Assembly: GCF_000970305.1 (NCBI RefSeq)
Contig: NZ_CP009517.1
Coordinates: 1,860,001 to 1,924,000, forward strand
Reading direction: 5' to 3'
Source: Methanosarcina barkeri 3
GTDB lineage: Archaea > Halobacteriota > Methanosarcinia > Methanosarcinales > Methanosarcinaceae
DNA length: 64,000 nt
Below the pieces are notes generated by a model. It was not told the origin of the DNA. It was given only the letters and a program-made list of their open reading frames with translations, and ran no database searches. Below, in pieces: positions 9,074 through 17,661 of the stretch. The position numbers were made by a program, and so were the translations under genes. The stretch's first letter is position 1. Each line of letters begins with the position of its first letter.

Positions 9074-10285
9074 ATGTTTCTTCCGTCAAACGGGCTGAAA
9101 ATGAAAATTGGTCTGGTAATCCACGGGCCCGAAGTTATTGATTCGGGAGAGGCGAAAAGAGTTTTTGAAAAGCTTTCCTGTGTAGGCAAAGTCGAGGCAA
9201 GGCTTGGAGGAACTATGGGAAAAGTAGCTGTTCTGGATGCCGGGCTTGAAAACATTATAGATATAAGCCGGCATGAGAAGCCGAGTGCCTGCATTGAATC
9301 TCTTTTCGAAACCTCAGACTTTGTATGTCTCCTCAACCGGGGAAAAACAATTAAAACCGGGAAGGTTTTTGGAGAAATGGTTGCTTTTCGGCTTCGAGAG
9401 CCGGAGATAAAGCCTCTTGTCCAGATCGAAAGCCCGGCAAGTACAGCTGGAATTTTGAGATCTCTCAATAAAAAAGCCGGAGAGTACGGAGAATATCTTA
9501 AGAAGCTTTCTGAGATTTTAGGACTTCCTGTGGAAAGTCCTTTGCCCCTTCAAAGTTCAAGAGTTCAAAATTCCGTTTTTATAGATAAGTGCTCTGCAAT
9601 AGGTAAAATTCGGGTAATCCGCAAGCTTTCAGGCGTTTTTCCAGGAGAAAATATTCTGGTAAACGGAATCGTGATTGGGAAAGCCTTTTCTTCCGAAGTA
9701 AGCATAATCTCCGAAAACGGCTTTATTGTCGCAATCGAAGGGGGAGAAATAAAAGAGCACGGGCTTGAAAAACTCCATAATTATGAAAAAAGAGATCCCA
9801 TTGACCTTGAAAAATCCTGGGTAAAAAGCGGCGACCTGAGAAGAAGCAATTTCTCTCCCCTGCAAGGCCGGAAACCGAACGTACACGGCAAAGACTCGGT
9901 TTTTTCTTCCAGACCAACCGCATGCAGAGTCGTGATTATAGACCATGCTGCAGAAGATACTTTTGAGTTAGCTGCCAATGCTGAATTCGTAGTTACCGTG
10001 GGAGATGACACCACAATAATAGCAGGCGATATTCTCTCCAGGCTCGGGATTCCTATTATCGGGATCACGGACGGAGACTGCGATAGGATCTCCTGCAGGA
10101 CTGAAATTTTCCCGGGTTCTATCGTGCTCAGGCTGGCAGCGGGAAATGATGATATTCTGGGTAAAAAACTGAAGCAGGAGCTTTTAGGGGGAGAAAATTC
10201 TGCGGTTTTAGAAGATATATATGCTTTCAAAGAAGATGTGATTAAACTTGCAGAACCCTTGATTGAAGCTGTTTTTGAATACTGA
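9074..10285 (+). CDS. DUF2117 family protein
   Basis: A 403-residue soluble protein recognised as the methanogen-specific DUF2117 group (COG4019). The N-terminus KIGLVIHGPEVIDSGEA, the middle LNRGKTIKTGKVFGEMV and the C-terminal DHAAEDTFELAANAEFVVTVGDDTT followed by IPIIGITDGDCD are its conserved parts. The last part looks like a nucleotide- or sugar-phosphate-binding sheet with acidic turn residues. The ATG at 9074 has a TGAGGA ten bases upstream; an internal ATG at 9101 would remove nine residues and also fits the family. Function unknown. It is monocistronic by context. Confidence 0.8.
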   Translation: MFLPSNGLKMKIGLVIHGPEVIDSGEAKRVFEKLSCVGKVEARLGGTMGKVAVLDAGLENIIDISRHEKPSACIESLFETSDFVCLLNRGKTIKTGKVFGEMVAFRLREPEIKPLVQIESPASTAGILRSLNKKAGEYGEYLKKLSEILGLPVESPLPLQSSRVQNSVFIDKCSAIGKIRVIRKLSGVFPGENILVNGIVIGKAFSSEVSIISENGFIVAIEGGEIKEHGLEKLHNYEKRDPIDLEKSWVKSGDLRRSNFSPLQGRKPNVHGKDSVFSSRPTACRVVIIDHAAEDTFELAANAEFVVTVGDDTTIIAGDILSRLGIPIIGITDGDCDRISCRTEIFPGSIVLRLAAGNDDILGKKLKQELLGGENSAVLEDIYAFKEDVIKLAEPLIEAVFEY

Positions 10286-10876
10286 TTACAAAAAGTAGAA
10301 CATAATTAGAAATCCTAAATTCTGATCTGTACGACATCACTCATCACACTGTGTCATTCTTGTCACGCTTGACGCAGAAGAGCGGCCTTTCAGACAAAAA
10401 AGAAAGGAAAAAACCCAAAAAATGCAGACAGATTGTCGATCGCAGATTTCACAGTAGTTTTTCGAAAACCAATATTTTTCAGATAACATTTTTGAAACTT
10501 AATTTGATGGAAGTTAAAGTGAATTAAATGACGTATCCTCTTCAAATTCAATGGAGAATTTTCCAATTCGAAAAACGTTCGTTATTTTTATCGCACAGTT
10601 ATAAAGTTGGATGTCTTACTTGAAGTTGTTTTTCAGATTTGGTTAAATTATTAAATTTGCAGTAATACATGAAATTTACTTTTACCCATACAATTTGAAA
10701 AGGAAACTAAAGATGTATCTTACCTTTTTTTGCACATTCGCCGCTCAATTTTGTGGAAATTTATTTGCAGGAATGAAACGACAGAAATAAAAGATGATAA
10801 CGATGATAATAGCTATACTTTGCTAGACGGAGCCTTTAAGCAAACTATTTATTTAATGAAAGGAAAAAGGTATCCT
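10286..10876. other. intergenic space before the fluoride operon
   Basis: About 590 bp with no supported gene on either strand. AT-rich stretches near 10840-10860 (TATTTATTTAATG) could contain the archaeal TATA element for the fluoride operon; this is an inference from position only. Confidence 0.5.
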
Positions 10877-10935
10877 ATAGGCGATGAGGTCCGCCAAGAC
10901 TTGTAGTCTAAACCGCTTATGCTGATGACTTCTAC
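10877..10935 (+). promoter_or_regulatory. fluoride riboswitch (crcB motif)
   Basis: The segment starting ATAGGCGATGAGGTCCGCC and ending CTGATGACTTCTAC matches the crcB/fluoride riboswitch consensus: the 5' GGCGATG pseudoknot strand, the short first hairpin closed by GCC, a variable second helix, and the near-invariant CTGATGAC-TCTAC 3' end. It ends 21 bp before a fluoride channel start codon, the expected position. Established for the class: it binds fluoride through Mg2+ and turns on downstream genes. Here the ribosome-binding GAGGT begins about ten bases past the aptamer, which suggests control of translation initiation. Confidence 0.93.
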
Positions 10936-10956
10936 ATTAATTATTGAGGTTTTAAT

Positions 10957-11355
10957 GTGTATACTATTTTATTGGTAGGTATAGGCGGCTTCATAGGTGC
11001 TACCTTGAGATATGTGTTAGGTGGGTGGATTCAAAACAGTTTTGTCAGTTTTCCGGTGGGTACGTTAACCATAAATACAATCGGAAGTTTCTTTTTAGGT
11101 TTAATAATGTACCTTTCCGAATACCAGGGCCTGTTTAGTAACCAAACCAGAATATTTCTGACAATAGGTATTTTAGGAGCTTTTACGACATTATCAACGT
11201 TTGGTTACGAATCATTCCGGTTGCTTGATGACTCAAAATTAATGCTTATGGCGATAAATGTAGTATCAACAGTATTATTTTCCATGATGGCTGTATATTT
11301 AGGTAAGATTGTAGCTCTAAGTGTTAGCTCTTACCTATTGGGAGGAATGAAATGA
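10957..11355 (+). CDS. crcB: fluoride ion channel CrcB/FluC
   Basis: A 132-residue, four-helix membrane protein of the CrcB/Fluc family, which exports cytoplasmic fluoride as a dual-topology dimer. Diagnostic parts are GGFIGATLRY at the N-terminus, GTLTINTIGSFFLG with the pore asparagine, and GILGAFTTLSTFGYE with the phenylalanine/threonine box. The start is a GTG (MYTILLVG) with TGAGGT six bases upstream; an ATG two bases earlier is in another frame. It is directly controlled by the fluoride riboswitch and overlaps the next gene by four bases (ATGA), indicating translational coupling. Confidence 0.95.
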   Translation: MYTILLVGIGGFIGATLRYVLGGWIQNSFVSFPVGTLTINTIGSFFLGLIMYLSEYQGLFSNQTRIFLTIGILGAFTTLSTFGYESFRLLDDSKLMLMAINVVSTVLFSMMAVYLGKIVALSVSSYLLGGMK

Positions 11356-11732
11356 AAACGGATAGAGTGGAAGGTTGTGAGGAAAATTGCATGAAGAGTG
11401 AGTCTACAGCCATATTGTTAAGGATATTTATTGGGGAGTCTGATCACTACAAAGGTAAGCCTTTGTACATGTATATTGTTGAAATGCTAAAAGCTGAAGG
11501 TATAGCCGGAGCTACTGTTTTTAGGGGTATTGCTGGCTTTGGAAAACATAGCCGCATTCATACAACTTCTATATTACGTCTATCAACTGATATGCCAATA
11601 CTCATTGAAGTTTCTGATCTTGAAGAAAATATAGAGAGAATCAGACCAAAATTAGATGAGGTAATTAACCAAGGGTTGATCACAGAAGAAAAAGTTAAAA
11701 TTGTATTTTATGGCAGTGATAAAAATAAGTAA
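11352..11732 (+). CDS. DUF190 family protein
   Basis: A 126-residue soluble protein of the DUF190 family. Conserved features are LLRIFIGESDHYKGKPLY near residue 23, the GIAGATVFRGIAGFGKHS core, and DMPILIEVSDLEENIE; the fold is a PII/ferredoxin-like sandwich. DUF190 genes are frequently next to crcB, sometimes fused, and are thought to regulate or assist fluoride export, though this is not proven. It overlaps crcB by four bases and lies 42 bp before the pyrophosphatase gene, so it is the middle gene of a three-gene unit. Confidence 0.9.
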   Translation: MKTDRVEGCEENCMKSESTAILLRIFIGESDHYKGKPLYMYIVEMLKAEGIAGATVFRGIAGFGKHSRIHTTSILRLSTDMPILIEVSDLEENIERIRPKLDEVINQGLITEEKVKIVFYGSDKNK

Positions 11733-11774
11733 AAGGTAAGTACCTGGAAGTAAGAAACAGCTGGAAGTGTTGAT

Positions 11775-12272
11775 ATGACTGAAAGACAGGTCGAAAGCGT
11801 AATAGTTGAAATTCCAAAAGGGAGCCGAAACAAGTTCGAATATGATAAAGAAAAGAGACTGATTAAGTTCGATAGAATGCTTTCTTCTTCAATGGTATAT
11901 CCCTCGGACTATGGTTTTTTCCCGGACACACTTTCCCTTGATGGCGACCCTTTAGATGCTATGGTTTTAACTTGGGAACCTACATTTCCGGGCTGTGTAA
12001 TCGATGTATATCTTGTAGCATTATTTGACATGGAAGATTATAAAGGAAGAGATCAGAAGATCCTGTGCGTTCCTAAGAACGATCCGATGTGGAATTATAT
12101 TGAGTCGGTAGACCAGGTTCCACCGCATTTATTTAAGGAAATTACTCACTTCTTCCAAACTTATAAGAATTTAGATAAAAAACAAGTGAAAGTTATTGGT
12201 TGGAAAAATCTGGAAACAGCAATCACTGTACTTCAGGAAGCTAAAGATCGATGTGCTGCACAGAAAAAATAA
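11775..12272 (+). CDS. ppa: inorganic pyrophosphatase, family I
   Basis: A 165-residue soluble inorganic pyrophosphatase that splits pyrophosphate to phosphate with Mg2+. Visible motifs are EIPKGSRNKFEYD, MVYPSDYGFFPDT and the signature DGDPLDAM with its three metal-binding aspartates. Length is normal. It sits third in the fluoride-riboswitch operon. Family I pyrophosphatase is a classic target of fluoride inhibition, and such genes are known members of fluoride-response operons, so this copy probably replaces activity lost under fluoride stress. Its stop codon overlaps the start of a decayed gene fragment (12269-12352). Confidence 0.95.
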   Translation: MTERQVESVIVEIPKGSRNKFEYDKEKRLIKFDRMLSSSMVYPSDYGFFPDTLSLDGDPLDAMVLTWEPTFPGCVIDVYLVALFDMEDYKGRDQKILCVPKNDPMWNYIESVDQVPPHLFKEITHFFQTYKNLDKKQVKVIGWKNLETAITVLQEAKDRCAAQKK

Positions 12273-12352
12273 AACAGACGAAAAGCCTGAAAACGATTGT
12301 TATCAATTGCAAACATCAATTTAGAGAATGTGATTCCGGATCTTCCTTGTAG
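12269..12352 (+). pseudogene. decayed fragment of a second secretion-ATPase gene
   Basis: Reading from 12269, the + strand encodes IKQTKSLKTIVINC, then four extra residues, then RECDSGSSL before a TAG. The intact secretion ATPase gene at 17761 encodes IKQTKSRKTIVINCRECDSGSSLN. DNA differences in the first 42 bases number about six, five of them at third codon positions, so the fragment diverged while its parent was still coding. It begins inside the ppa stop codon and runs into a tandem repeat. This is therefore the remnant of a paralogous ATPase N-terminus, not a functional gene. Confidence 0.8.
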
Positions 12353-12526
12353 AAAAGTGAAAAACTGATCGATAAAACTGTTTTGTAGAAAAGTGAAGAA
12401 CTGATTGACAAAACTGTTTGTAGAAAAGTGAAAAATTAGTTGACAAAACTGCTTTGTAGAAAAGTGAAGAAAATCAGTTGACGAAACTGCTTTGTAGAAA
12501 AGTGAAGAAAACCAGTTGACAAAAAT
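12347..12526. repeat. 35-38-bp tandem repeat, five copies
   Basis: Five units each starting TTGTAGAAAAGTGAA (12347, 12383, 12418, 12454, 12492) followed by a variant of AACTGATTGACAAAACTG. It fills the convergent space between ppa and the histidine kinase. The unit begins with the end of the decayed ATPase fragment, so the repeat may have grown out of that relic. Confidence 0.9.
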
Positions 12527-12565
12527 TTAGCAGATTTATAAACTGAGTATTGTATGAGAGTTCGA

Positions 12566-15500
12566 TTATTCTATTTTTTCATTCTGTACTGATACTGTAA
12601 ATCTTATACAGAACTCAGTCCCAGAATTCCTTTTTAATTCAATTTCGCCTCCTAACTGATCTACTAAGGTTTCCACTAACTGTAATCCAAGAGAATTGGA
12701 ATCTTCTAAATTAAAGTCCTCAGGAATACCAATCCCATTATCTGAGATTATTAAAACAAAATCGGTACTGTTATAACTTTCTTTTGTGCTTCCCTGGTCT
12801 TTACCTGCGCATTCAGCAGAGTCTTCCCTGTGAAGTTTGATTTGAATTTTTCCGTCGTTTTCGCCTGGAAATGCATATTTTAAGGAGTTAGATACAAGTT
12901 CGTTAATGATTATTCCTAGTGGGACAGCAATATCCATATCAAAGAAAATGTTTTCTTCCAGTTCGATGTTAAGGTTCGTGTTGATATTTCCAACTTTATA
13001 AGTTTGAAAGAGATTTTCAACAAGCCTTTTAATATACGACGAGAAATTTAATGTATCATTTCCTCTGCCTTCGTGCAGTTCTTCGTGGATAAGAGCAATT
13101 GACATAACTCTGTCCTGGCTTTCAAGGAAAGCGTTAAGAACTTCGGAATCCTCGGCACATCCTCTGCTTCTGAACTTTTCAGCCTGCAGGTCAAGAAGGG
13201 AAGAAATCACTTGCAGATTATTTTTTATTCTGTGGTGGATTTCTTTTTTTCGGGCTTCTTCGGCTTTTGCCAGAAGTCTTTCCGCACTGACCTGCTCAGT
13301 AATATCTCTACCCATAGATGAGATAGCAATCAGCTTTCCGGAAGCATCAAAAACAGGAGAATAAGTTATTGAAATATTCATTGTTGTACCATCCTTTTTT
13401 AACCGTACAGTTTTGTAATGCTGGATTTCTTCCCCCTGCTTAATTTTTTCGATTAAGTTTTTTATTTCTCCTTTAAGATTATCCGGTTCAGCGATTGAAA
13501 CATTTTTCCCCAGAACTTCCTCAGCCGAATAACCATAAATTTGCTCTGCTCCCTTATTCCAGCTTGTAATAGTACCTTCCAGAGATTCAGTTATAATAGC
13601 GTCGTTTGAGGATTCTACAACATTCGCTAATATCCTGATCTTTTCCTCTGCTCTCTTACGCTCTGTGATGTCCTGAACTATTCCTCTTATTCGAATTGGG
13701 CTTTTATTTTCATCATAAGAAACTTCGCCCTCTGCATGGACGATACGATCTTCTCCACCAGCTGAGATAATCCTGTGATCAATGCTAAAGGACTTTTCAT
13801 TTAAAGCTTTTTTAACTGCATTATCCACATAGCTTCGATCTTCGGGATGCACATAGCCTAAAAGTTTTTTGTAACTCATGCCTTCCTGGGGTTTATGTCC
13901 AAAAATATTATACATTTCGTCAGAACAGTATAATTCATCATTTACGAGATCATACTCCCAGTTTCCAATATGAGCTATCTTTTGAGCTTCAGAGAGTCTT
14001 CTTTTTTCTTCCATCAAAGACTCATAAGCTTTTTCAAGCTCAGATGTACGTTCTTTAACTTTTATTTCCAAACTATCATGTGCTCTTCTAAGGGCTTCTT
14101 CCGCTTTTTTGCGCTCAGTAATATCTCTGGCAATTGTTGAAATGGCTACAAGCTTTCCAGAAGTGTCAAAAACTGGAGAAAGGGTTACTGAAATATCTAC
14201 TATCGTCCCATCCTTTTTCAACCTTAAAGTCTCATAATTACGAATTCTTTCTCCTCGTTTAATTTTTTCAATTAACTGTTTTGTCTCCCCTCTCAGATTT
14301 TCCGGCTCGAGTGCTGATATGTTTCTTCCCAGAGCTTCTTCAACGGAATAGCCATAAATTTTCTCTGCTCCTCTATTCCAGCTTGTGATAACCCCATCAA
14401 GAGATTCGGTTATAATTGCATCGTCGGATGATTCGACAGCGTTTGCCAGTATTTGAATTTTCCCTTCTGCCTTTTTAAGTTCAGAGGTGTCACGTGCTGC
14501 AGCAAACATCCCTATAATTTCACCAGCCTCGTCTTTGTAAACTGAAGCATTATATAAAATAGGAGTTATATGTCCATCTTTATGCTTAATATCTAGTGAA
14601 TAATCTCGTACAAATCCTTCCTGAAATACAAGTTGATATCCCTTTTTGGCTTTTTCAGGCTCAGTGAAATAATCAGAACAGTCTGTGCCTATGAGCTCTT
14701 CCCTTGAATAACCAGTTACTATTTCAGTGGAGTTATTAACGTCGGTTATTTTTCCGTTAGGACCAATTGTGATGAAAGGATCAATACTAGCTTCAATCAG
14801 GCTGCGGTTATATTTACTTGCCAGTTTAAGCCTTTCTTCGGCTTTTTTGCGCTCAGTTATATCCTGTGTTATGCCGAAGCTGCCGATAACTTTTCCATTT
14901 TTGTCAAATTCAAAATATGCTTTCTTACGCACCCATTTAATCCTACCGTCAACAACAATGCGATATTCAATGTCATACTGTTCACCCTTTAATCCTGCCT
15001 TCCATTTACTATTTACATATTCCCTGTCATCAGGATGAGTTTTAGAAAGGATGGTCTCATAGGTCAAATGGGTGCCTTTTGGGATGCCAAAAATACGGTG
15101 GTTTTCGTCGGACAATGTCAATTCTTTTGTACGGATATCCAGACGCCAGCTTCCGATATTTCCTGCGGTTTGAGCATGGTCAAGGTCTTCCCTGCTTTTC
15201 TCTAGTTTATACACCAGAATATCGCATTCTCTCAGTGACCTGGTAAGTTTGAAGTTACTGTGGCTTAGTTGTGAGATCATATTGGCAAGCTTCACGAAGA
15301 AAGACATACTTTTGTTCACAGCTTCCCTACTTAACCGTGGAACTTTTTCAAGCATGGCTATGTACTCGTTCTCGTTGAAGCCGTATTTTCTAGCCTGGGA
15401 TCGGAAAAGTTCATAGTCCAGAGGCTCATCTTCAAAAAAGAACTGTCCTGAGAAGATATTGCCTATATGCTGACCGTCCACAATAAGCGGGGTTACTACA

Positions 15501-16099
15501 TCCCACATATTATTCTTGCATTTGTACAGCTTAAAATCTCCAGGGAGAACACCAAGGGACAGTCTTGTGTCGCTTTCCACGCAGTGCTTGCAGGTTTCGG
15601 GATGAACCCTGTGGAATTTGGTGCAGATGTCCTGCCATCCAACACTTACCGGAATATTACCTTTTAGGTCAACCAGAGCTATGGTAATGTGAGTGAGTTC
15701 ATGTAAATCATACATGAGGGATTGGACCGCTGGAACATCAAGAATGTCAGCCAGCTCAAGGTTTGCCACCTCCATAGCTTCACTACCCTGAGTTTTTTCT
15801 TCAAGGCCTTTATGGTCAGTTATATCGAGTCCAAAAATGTTTGCACATTCTTGTTCAGGTAAAGGGTGAAAAACAACCAGATATACTTTTTTTCCCACTT
15901 TAATTTCCGTTTTTTCGGAATGATTTTGGGTAATTACTTTTTGCACAATATCTACGATACTCAAAGGCAGTTTTTCTCCTACTGTCACCCCCAATTCATT
16001 CAAGAGCTCACTAACCTCATTTGAATAAAGAACCGTACCATCTTTTCCAACACAAATTACAGGACCCGGATTGTTCGAAATTGTTCGAAATTTTTCCAT
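12566..16099 (-). CDS. PocR/multi-PAS sensor histidine kinase
   Basis: A 1177-residue soluble sensor kinase without membrane segments. In order: a PAS-like N-terminus (about 1-100); a PocR ligand-binding domain (about 115-285) with the cysteine cluster CTKFHRVHPETCKHC; a PAS with PAC (about 310-425, IGSWRLDIRTKEL); three further PAS domains (about 425-545, 550-670 and 705-825, the last after a coiled coil); another PAS (about 830-945); a HisKA_2 phosphoacceptor with EIHHRIKNNLQVISSLLDLQ (His near 954); and an HATPase_c domain with NELVSNSLKYAF and DNGIGIPED. The second and fifth PAS units of the DAIITES-type are internal duplicates. No response regulator is adjacent. The signal is unknown; PocR domains bind small organic ligands. 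Confidence 0.9.
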   Translation of the reverse strand: MEKFRTISNNPGPVICVGKDGTVLYSNEVSELLNELGVTVGEKLPLSIVDIVQKVITQNHSEKTEIKVGKKVYLVVFHPLPEQECANIFGLDITDHKGLEEKTQGSEAMEVANLELADILDVPAVQSLMYDLHELTHITIALVDLKGNIPVSVGWQDICTKFHRVHPETCKHCVESDTRLSLGVLPGDFKLYKCKNNMWDVVTPLIVDGQHIGNIFSGQFFFEDEPLDYELFRSQARKYGFNENEYIAMLEKVPRLSREAVNKSMSFFVKLANMISQLSHSNFKLTRSLRECDILVYKLEKSREDLDHAQTAGNIGSWRLDIRTKELTLSDENHRIFGIPKGTHLTYETILSKTHPDDREYVNSKWKAGLKGEQYDIEYRIVVDGRIKWVRKKAYFEFDKNGKVIGSFGITQDITERKKAEERLKLASKYNRSLIEASIDPFITIGPNGKITDVNNSTEIVTGYSREELIGTDCSDYFTEPEKAKKGYQLVFQEGFVRDYSLDIKHKDGHITPILYNASVYKDEAGEIIGMFAAARDTSELKKAEGKIQILANAVESSDDAIITESLDGVITSWNRGAEKIYGYSVEEALGRNISALEPENLRGETKQLIEKIKRGERIRNYETLRLKKDGTIVDISVTLSPVFDTSGKLVAISTIARDITERKKAEEALRRAHDSLEIKVKERTSELEKAYESLMEEKRRLSEAQKIAHIGNWEYDLVNDELYCSDEMYNIFGHKPQEGMSYKKLLGYVHPEDRSYVDNAVKKALNEKSFSIDHRIISAGGEDRIVHAEGEVSYDENKSPIRIRGIVQDITERKRAEEKIRILANVVESSNDAIITESLEGTITSWNKGAEQIYGYSAEEVLGKNVSIAEPDNLKGEIKNLIEKIKQGEEIQHYKTVRLKKDGTTMNISITYSPVFDASGKLIAISSMGRDITEQVSAERLLAKAEEARKKEIHHRIKNNLQVISSLLDLQAEKFRSRGCAEDSEVLNAFLESQDRVMSIALIHEELHEGRGNDTLNFSSYIKRLVENLFQTYKVGNINTNLNIELEENIFFDMDIAVPLGIIINELVSNSLKYAFPGENDGKIQIKLHREDSAECAGKDQGSTKESYNSTDFVLIISDNGIGIPEDFNLEDSNSLGLQLVETLVDQLGGEIELKRNSGTEFCIRFTVSVQNEKIE

Positions 16100-16700
16100 T
16101 CATTTTTCCCCTTCAGGCTCTTCTCTTTGGCGGCGAAGTACCTAACTTTAGGATATTATTGTTACAACCACTTACAAGTGAGTTTATTCTTCTAAAAGAT
16201 GTTTGATTTATTAAGTATATAAAATCATTCTCATTATAACAATTATTACAAAATTTGAAAAATAGTAGATAAAGATGTTTATTAACATAGTATAATCTTG
16301 AAAATATATAAACTATATTAAATTATAAAACTTTGACCCTAAGCTTTAAAGCTATTGGAAAAGTAAAGAAAATTTAAAGGTGACACGAAAATCTAAGTTA
16401 CTATTATATAATAAAACCGGATGAGATGTCTACGTAATTTGAACTAACCGACCAAATATCAGTGACGAATTACCAGATTTTTCCTTAAAATTTGTCTTAT
16501 TTAGTGGAAGTAGATAATTTAGCTTTGTGGTGTGACCTACCTGAAAACAAAGAAATTGAATATTAGAACTACGTTTGTTGAGTTTGAAGGAATTGTTAAC
16601 TTTCAGATTTACTGTTCAATAACCTGGGTATACAACCGGAAATAGTATAAAAGAAAAATTGATATGAATATAAAAAAGTAAAAACGGGCAGGAGAAACAA
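16100..16700. other. divergent intergenic region
   Basis: 600 bp of AT-rich DNA between the divergent histidine kinase and marC-like genes. It must hold both promoters. TATA-like stretches occur (for example near 16305-16320 and 16655-16670), but I could not assign one confidently. No gene or repeat recognised. Confidence 0.5.
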
Positions 16701-17339
16701 GTGATAACCGAAAACCTCGGGTTTTTAATTCACGTTTTCACAATTATCTTCATTGTTGTCAACCCTATCAGCGGAGTAGTGACTTTCATCTCTTTGACCA
16801 GCAAGATGACAAATGAGGAGAAAAACGAAATCGCAAAAAAGTCAGTCATGCTTGCGTGCGCAATTGCCGTATTTTTTGCAATTGCAGGAAACATCATACT
16901 TAACCTGTTCGGCATTAGCGTAGATTCGCTGCGGGTTGCAGGAGGAATCCTGCTTTTCAGCATTGCTTTTGATATGATGCATGCTAAAGTCTCAAAGGGG
17001 AGGATTACTGAAGAAGAGATTTCTCACTCTCAGGAACGAGAAGACATCTGGATCTTCCCGATAAGCCTCCCGCTTCTGACAGGACCGGGTACGATCAGTA
17101 CAGTGATTGTCCTGATAGGAGGAACAGAAGCAATTGTGCAAAAAATAATAATTCTTGTATCAATCGTACTGACGTTCATTATTTGCTATTACATCTTTCA
17201 ATTCTCAAGGGGAATTCACAAGCTAATAGGATATAACGGAATGCTGGTATTTACAAGGCTGATGGGACTTTTGCTTGCTGCTCTTGCAGTGGATTTAACT
17301 GTTAAAGGAATAATAAATCTATACCAGTTAACAACATGA
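16701..17339 (+). CDS. MarC family integral membrane protein
   Basis: A 212-residue protein with six hydrophobic segments, fitting the MarC/UPF0056 family. Conserved parts are VVNPISGVVTFISLT after the first helix, a middle RVAGGILLFSIAFDMM, the ISLPLLTGPGTISTVIVL loop and the C-terminal FTRLMGLLLAALAVD. It starts at GTG with GGCAGGAGA upstream. The family was once linked to multiple antibiotic resistance, but that link was withdrawn and its transport role is unknown. Monocistronic by context. Confidence 0.9.
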   Translation: MITENLGFLIHVFTIIFIVVNPISGVVTFISLTSKMTNEEKNEIAKKSVMLACAIAVFFAIAGNIILNLFGISVDSLRVAGGILLFSIAFDMMHAKVSKGRITEEEISHSQEREDIWIFPISLPLLTGPGTISTVIVLIGGTEAIVQKIIILVSIVLTFIICYYIFQFSRGIHKLIGYNGMLVFTRLMGLLLAALAVDLTVKGIINLYQLTT

Positions 17340-17661
17340 GGCAATAAGTTTTTGCATGCTGTCTCAAAACTCAACATATCTCTCTAAACCTCTTATATCC
17401 TATATTTGCCCATTTTTCGGACTTCTACGTGTCATTTTTCCAATCTCTCTCAGCCCCGTTTTTATGGAAAACTCACAAGCCGTGAAGTAGCTTGAACGAT
17501 TATATAGCCTGTAAACCAGTTAAGGTTAATAGTTGTCGTAATCCTCCTACAGTAAAACGTAATTTTATCAGCAAATTAATAGCCCCATTTCCCCATCAGT
17601 CAAAAAAACTTAATACACTTGAAGATAAATTAAGAAGTTGATAGGGAAATGGGGGTTTTAT
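17340..17661 (+). other. leader region of the secretion operon
   Basis: 322 bp without a gene. The last 80 bases form a long hairpin (separate entry). Upstream of it the sequence is AT-rich with T-runs, consistent with a marC terminator and a promoter for the next operon; neither was pinned down. Confidence 0.5.
17583..17654 (+). promoter_or_regulatory. hairpin hiding the ribosome-binding site
   Basis: CCCCATTTCCC (17583-17593) is an exact reverse complement of GGGAAATGGGG (17644-17654). After one mismatch the stem continues with ATCA/TGAT (17595-17598 with 17639-17642), and CTTAAT/ATTAAG (17609-17614 with 17629-17634) can form an inner helix. The 3' arm contains the G-run that is the only good Shine-Dalgarno match for the TTG start at 17662. 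Inference: translation of the ATPase is gated by this structure. Confidence 0.65.
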
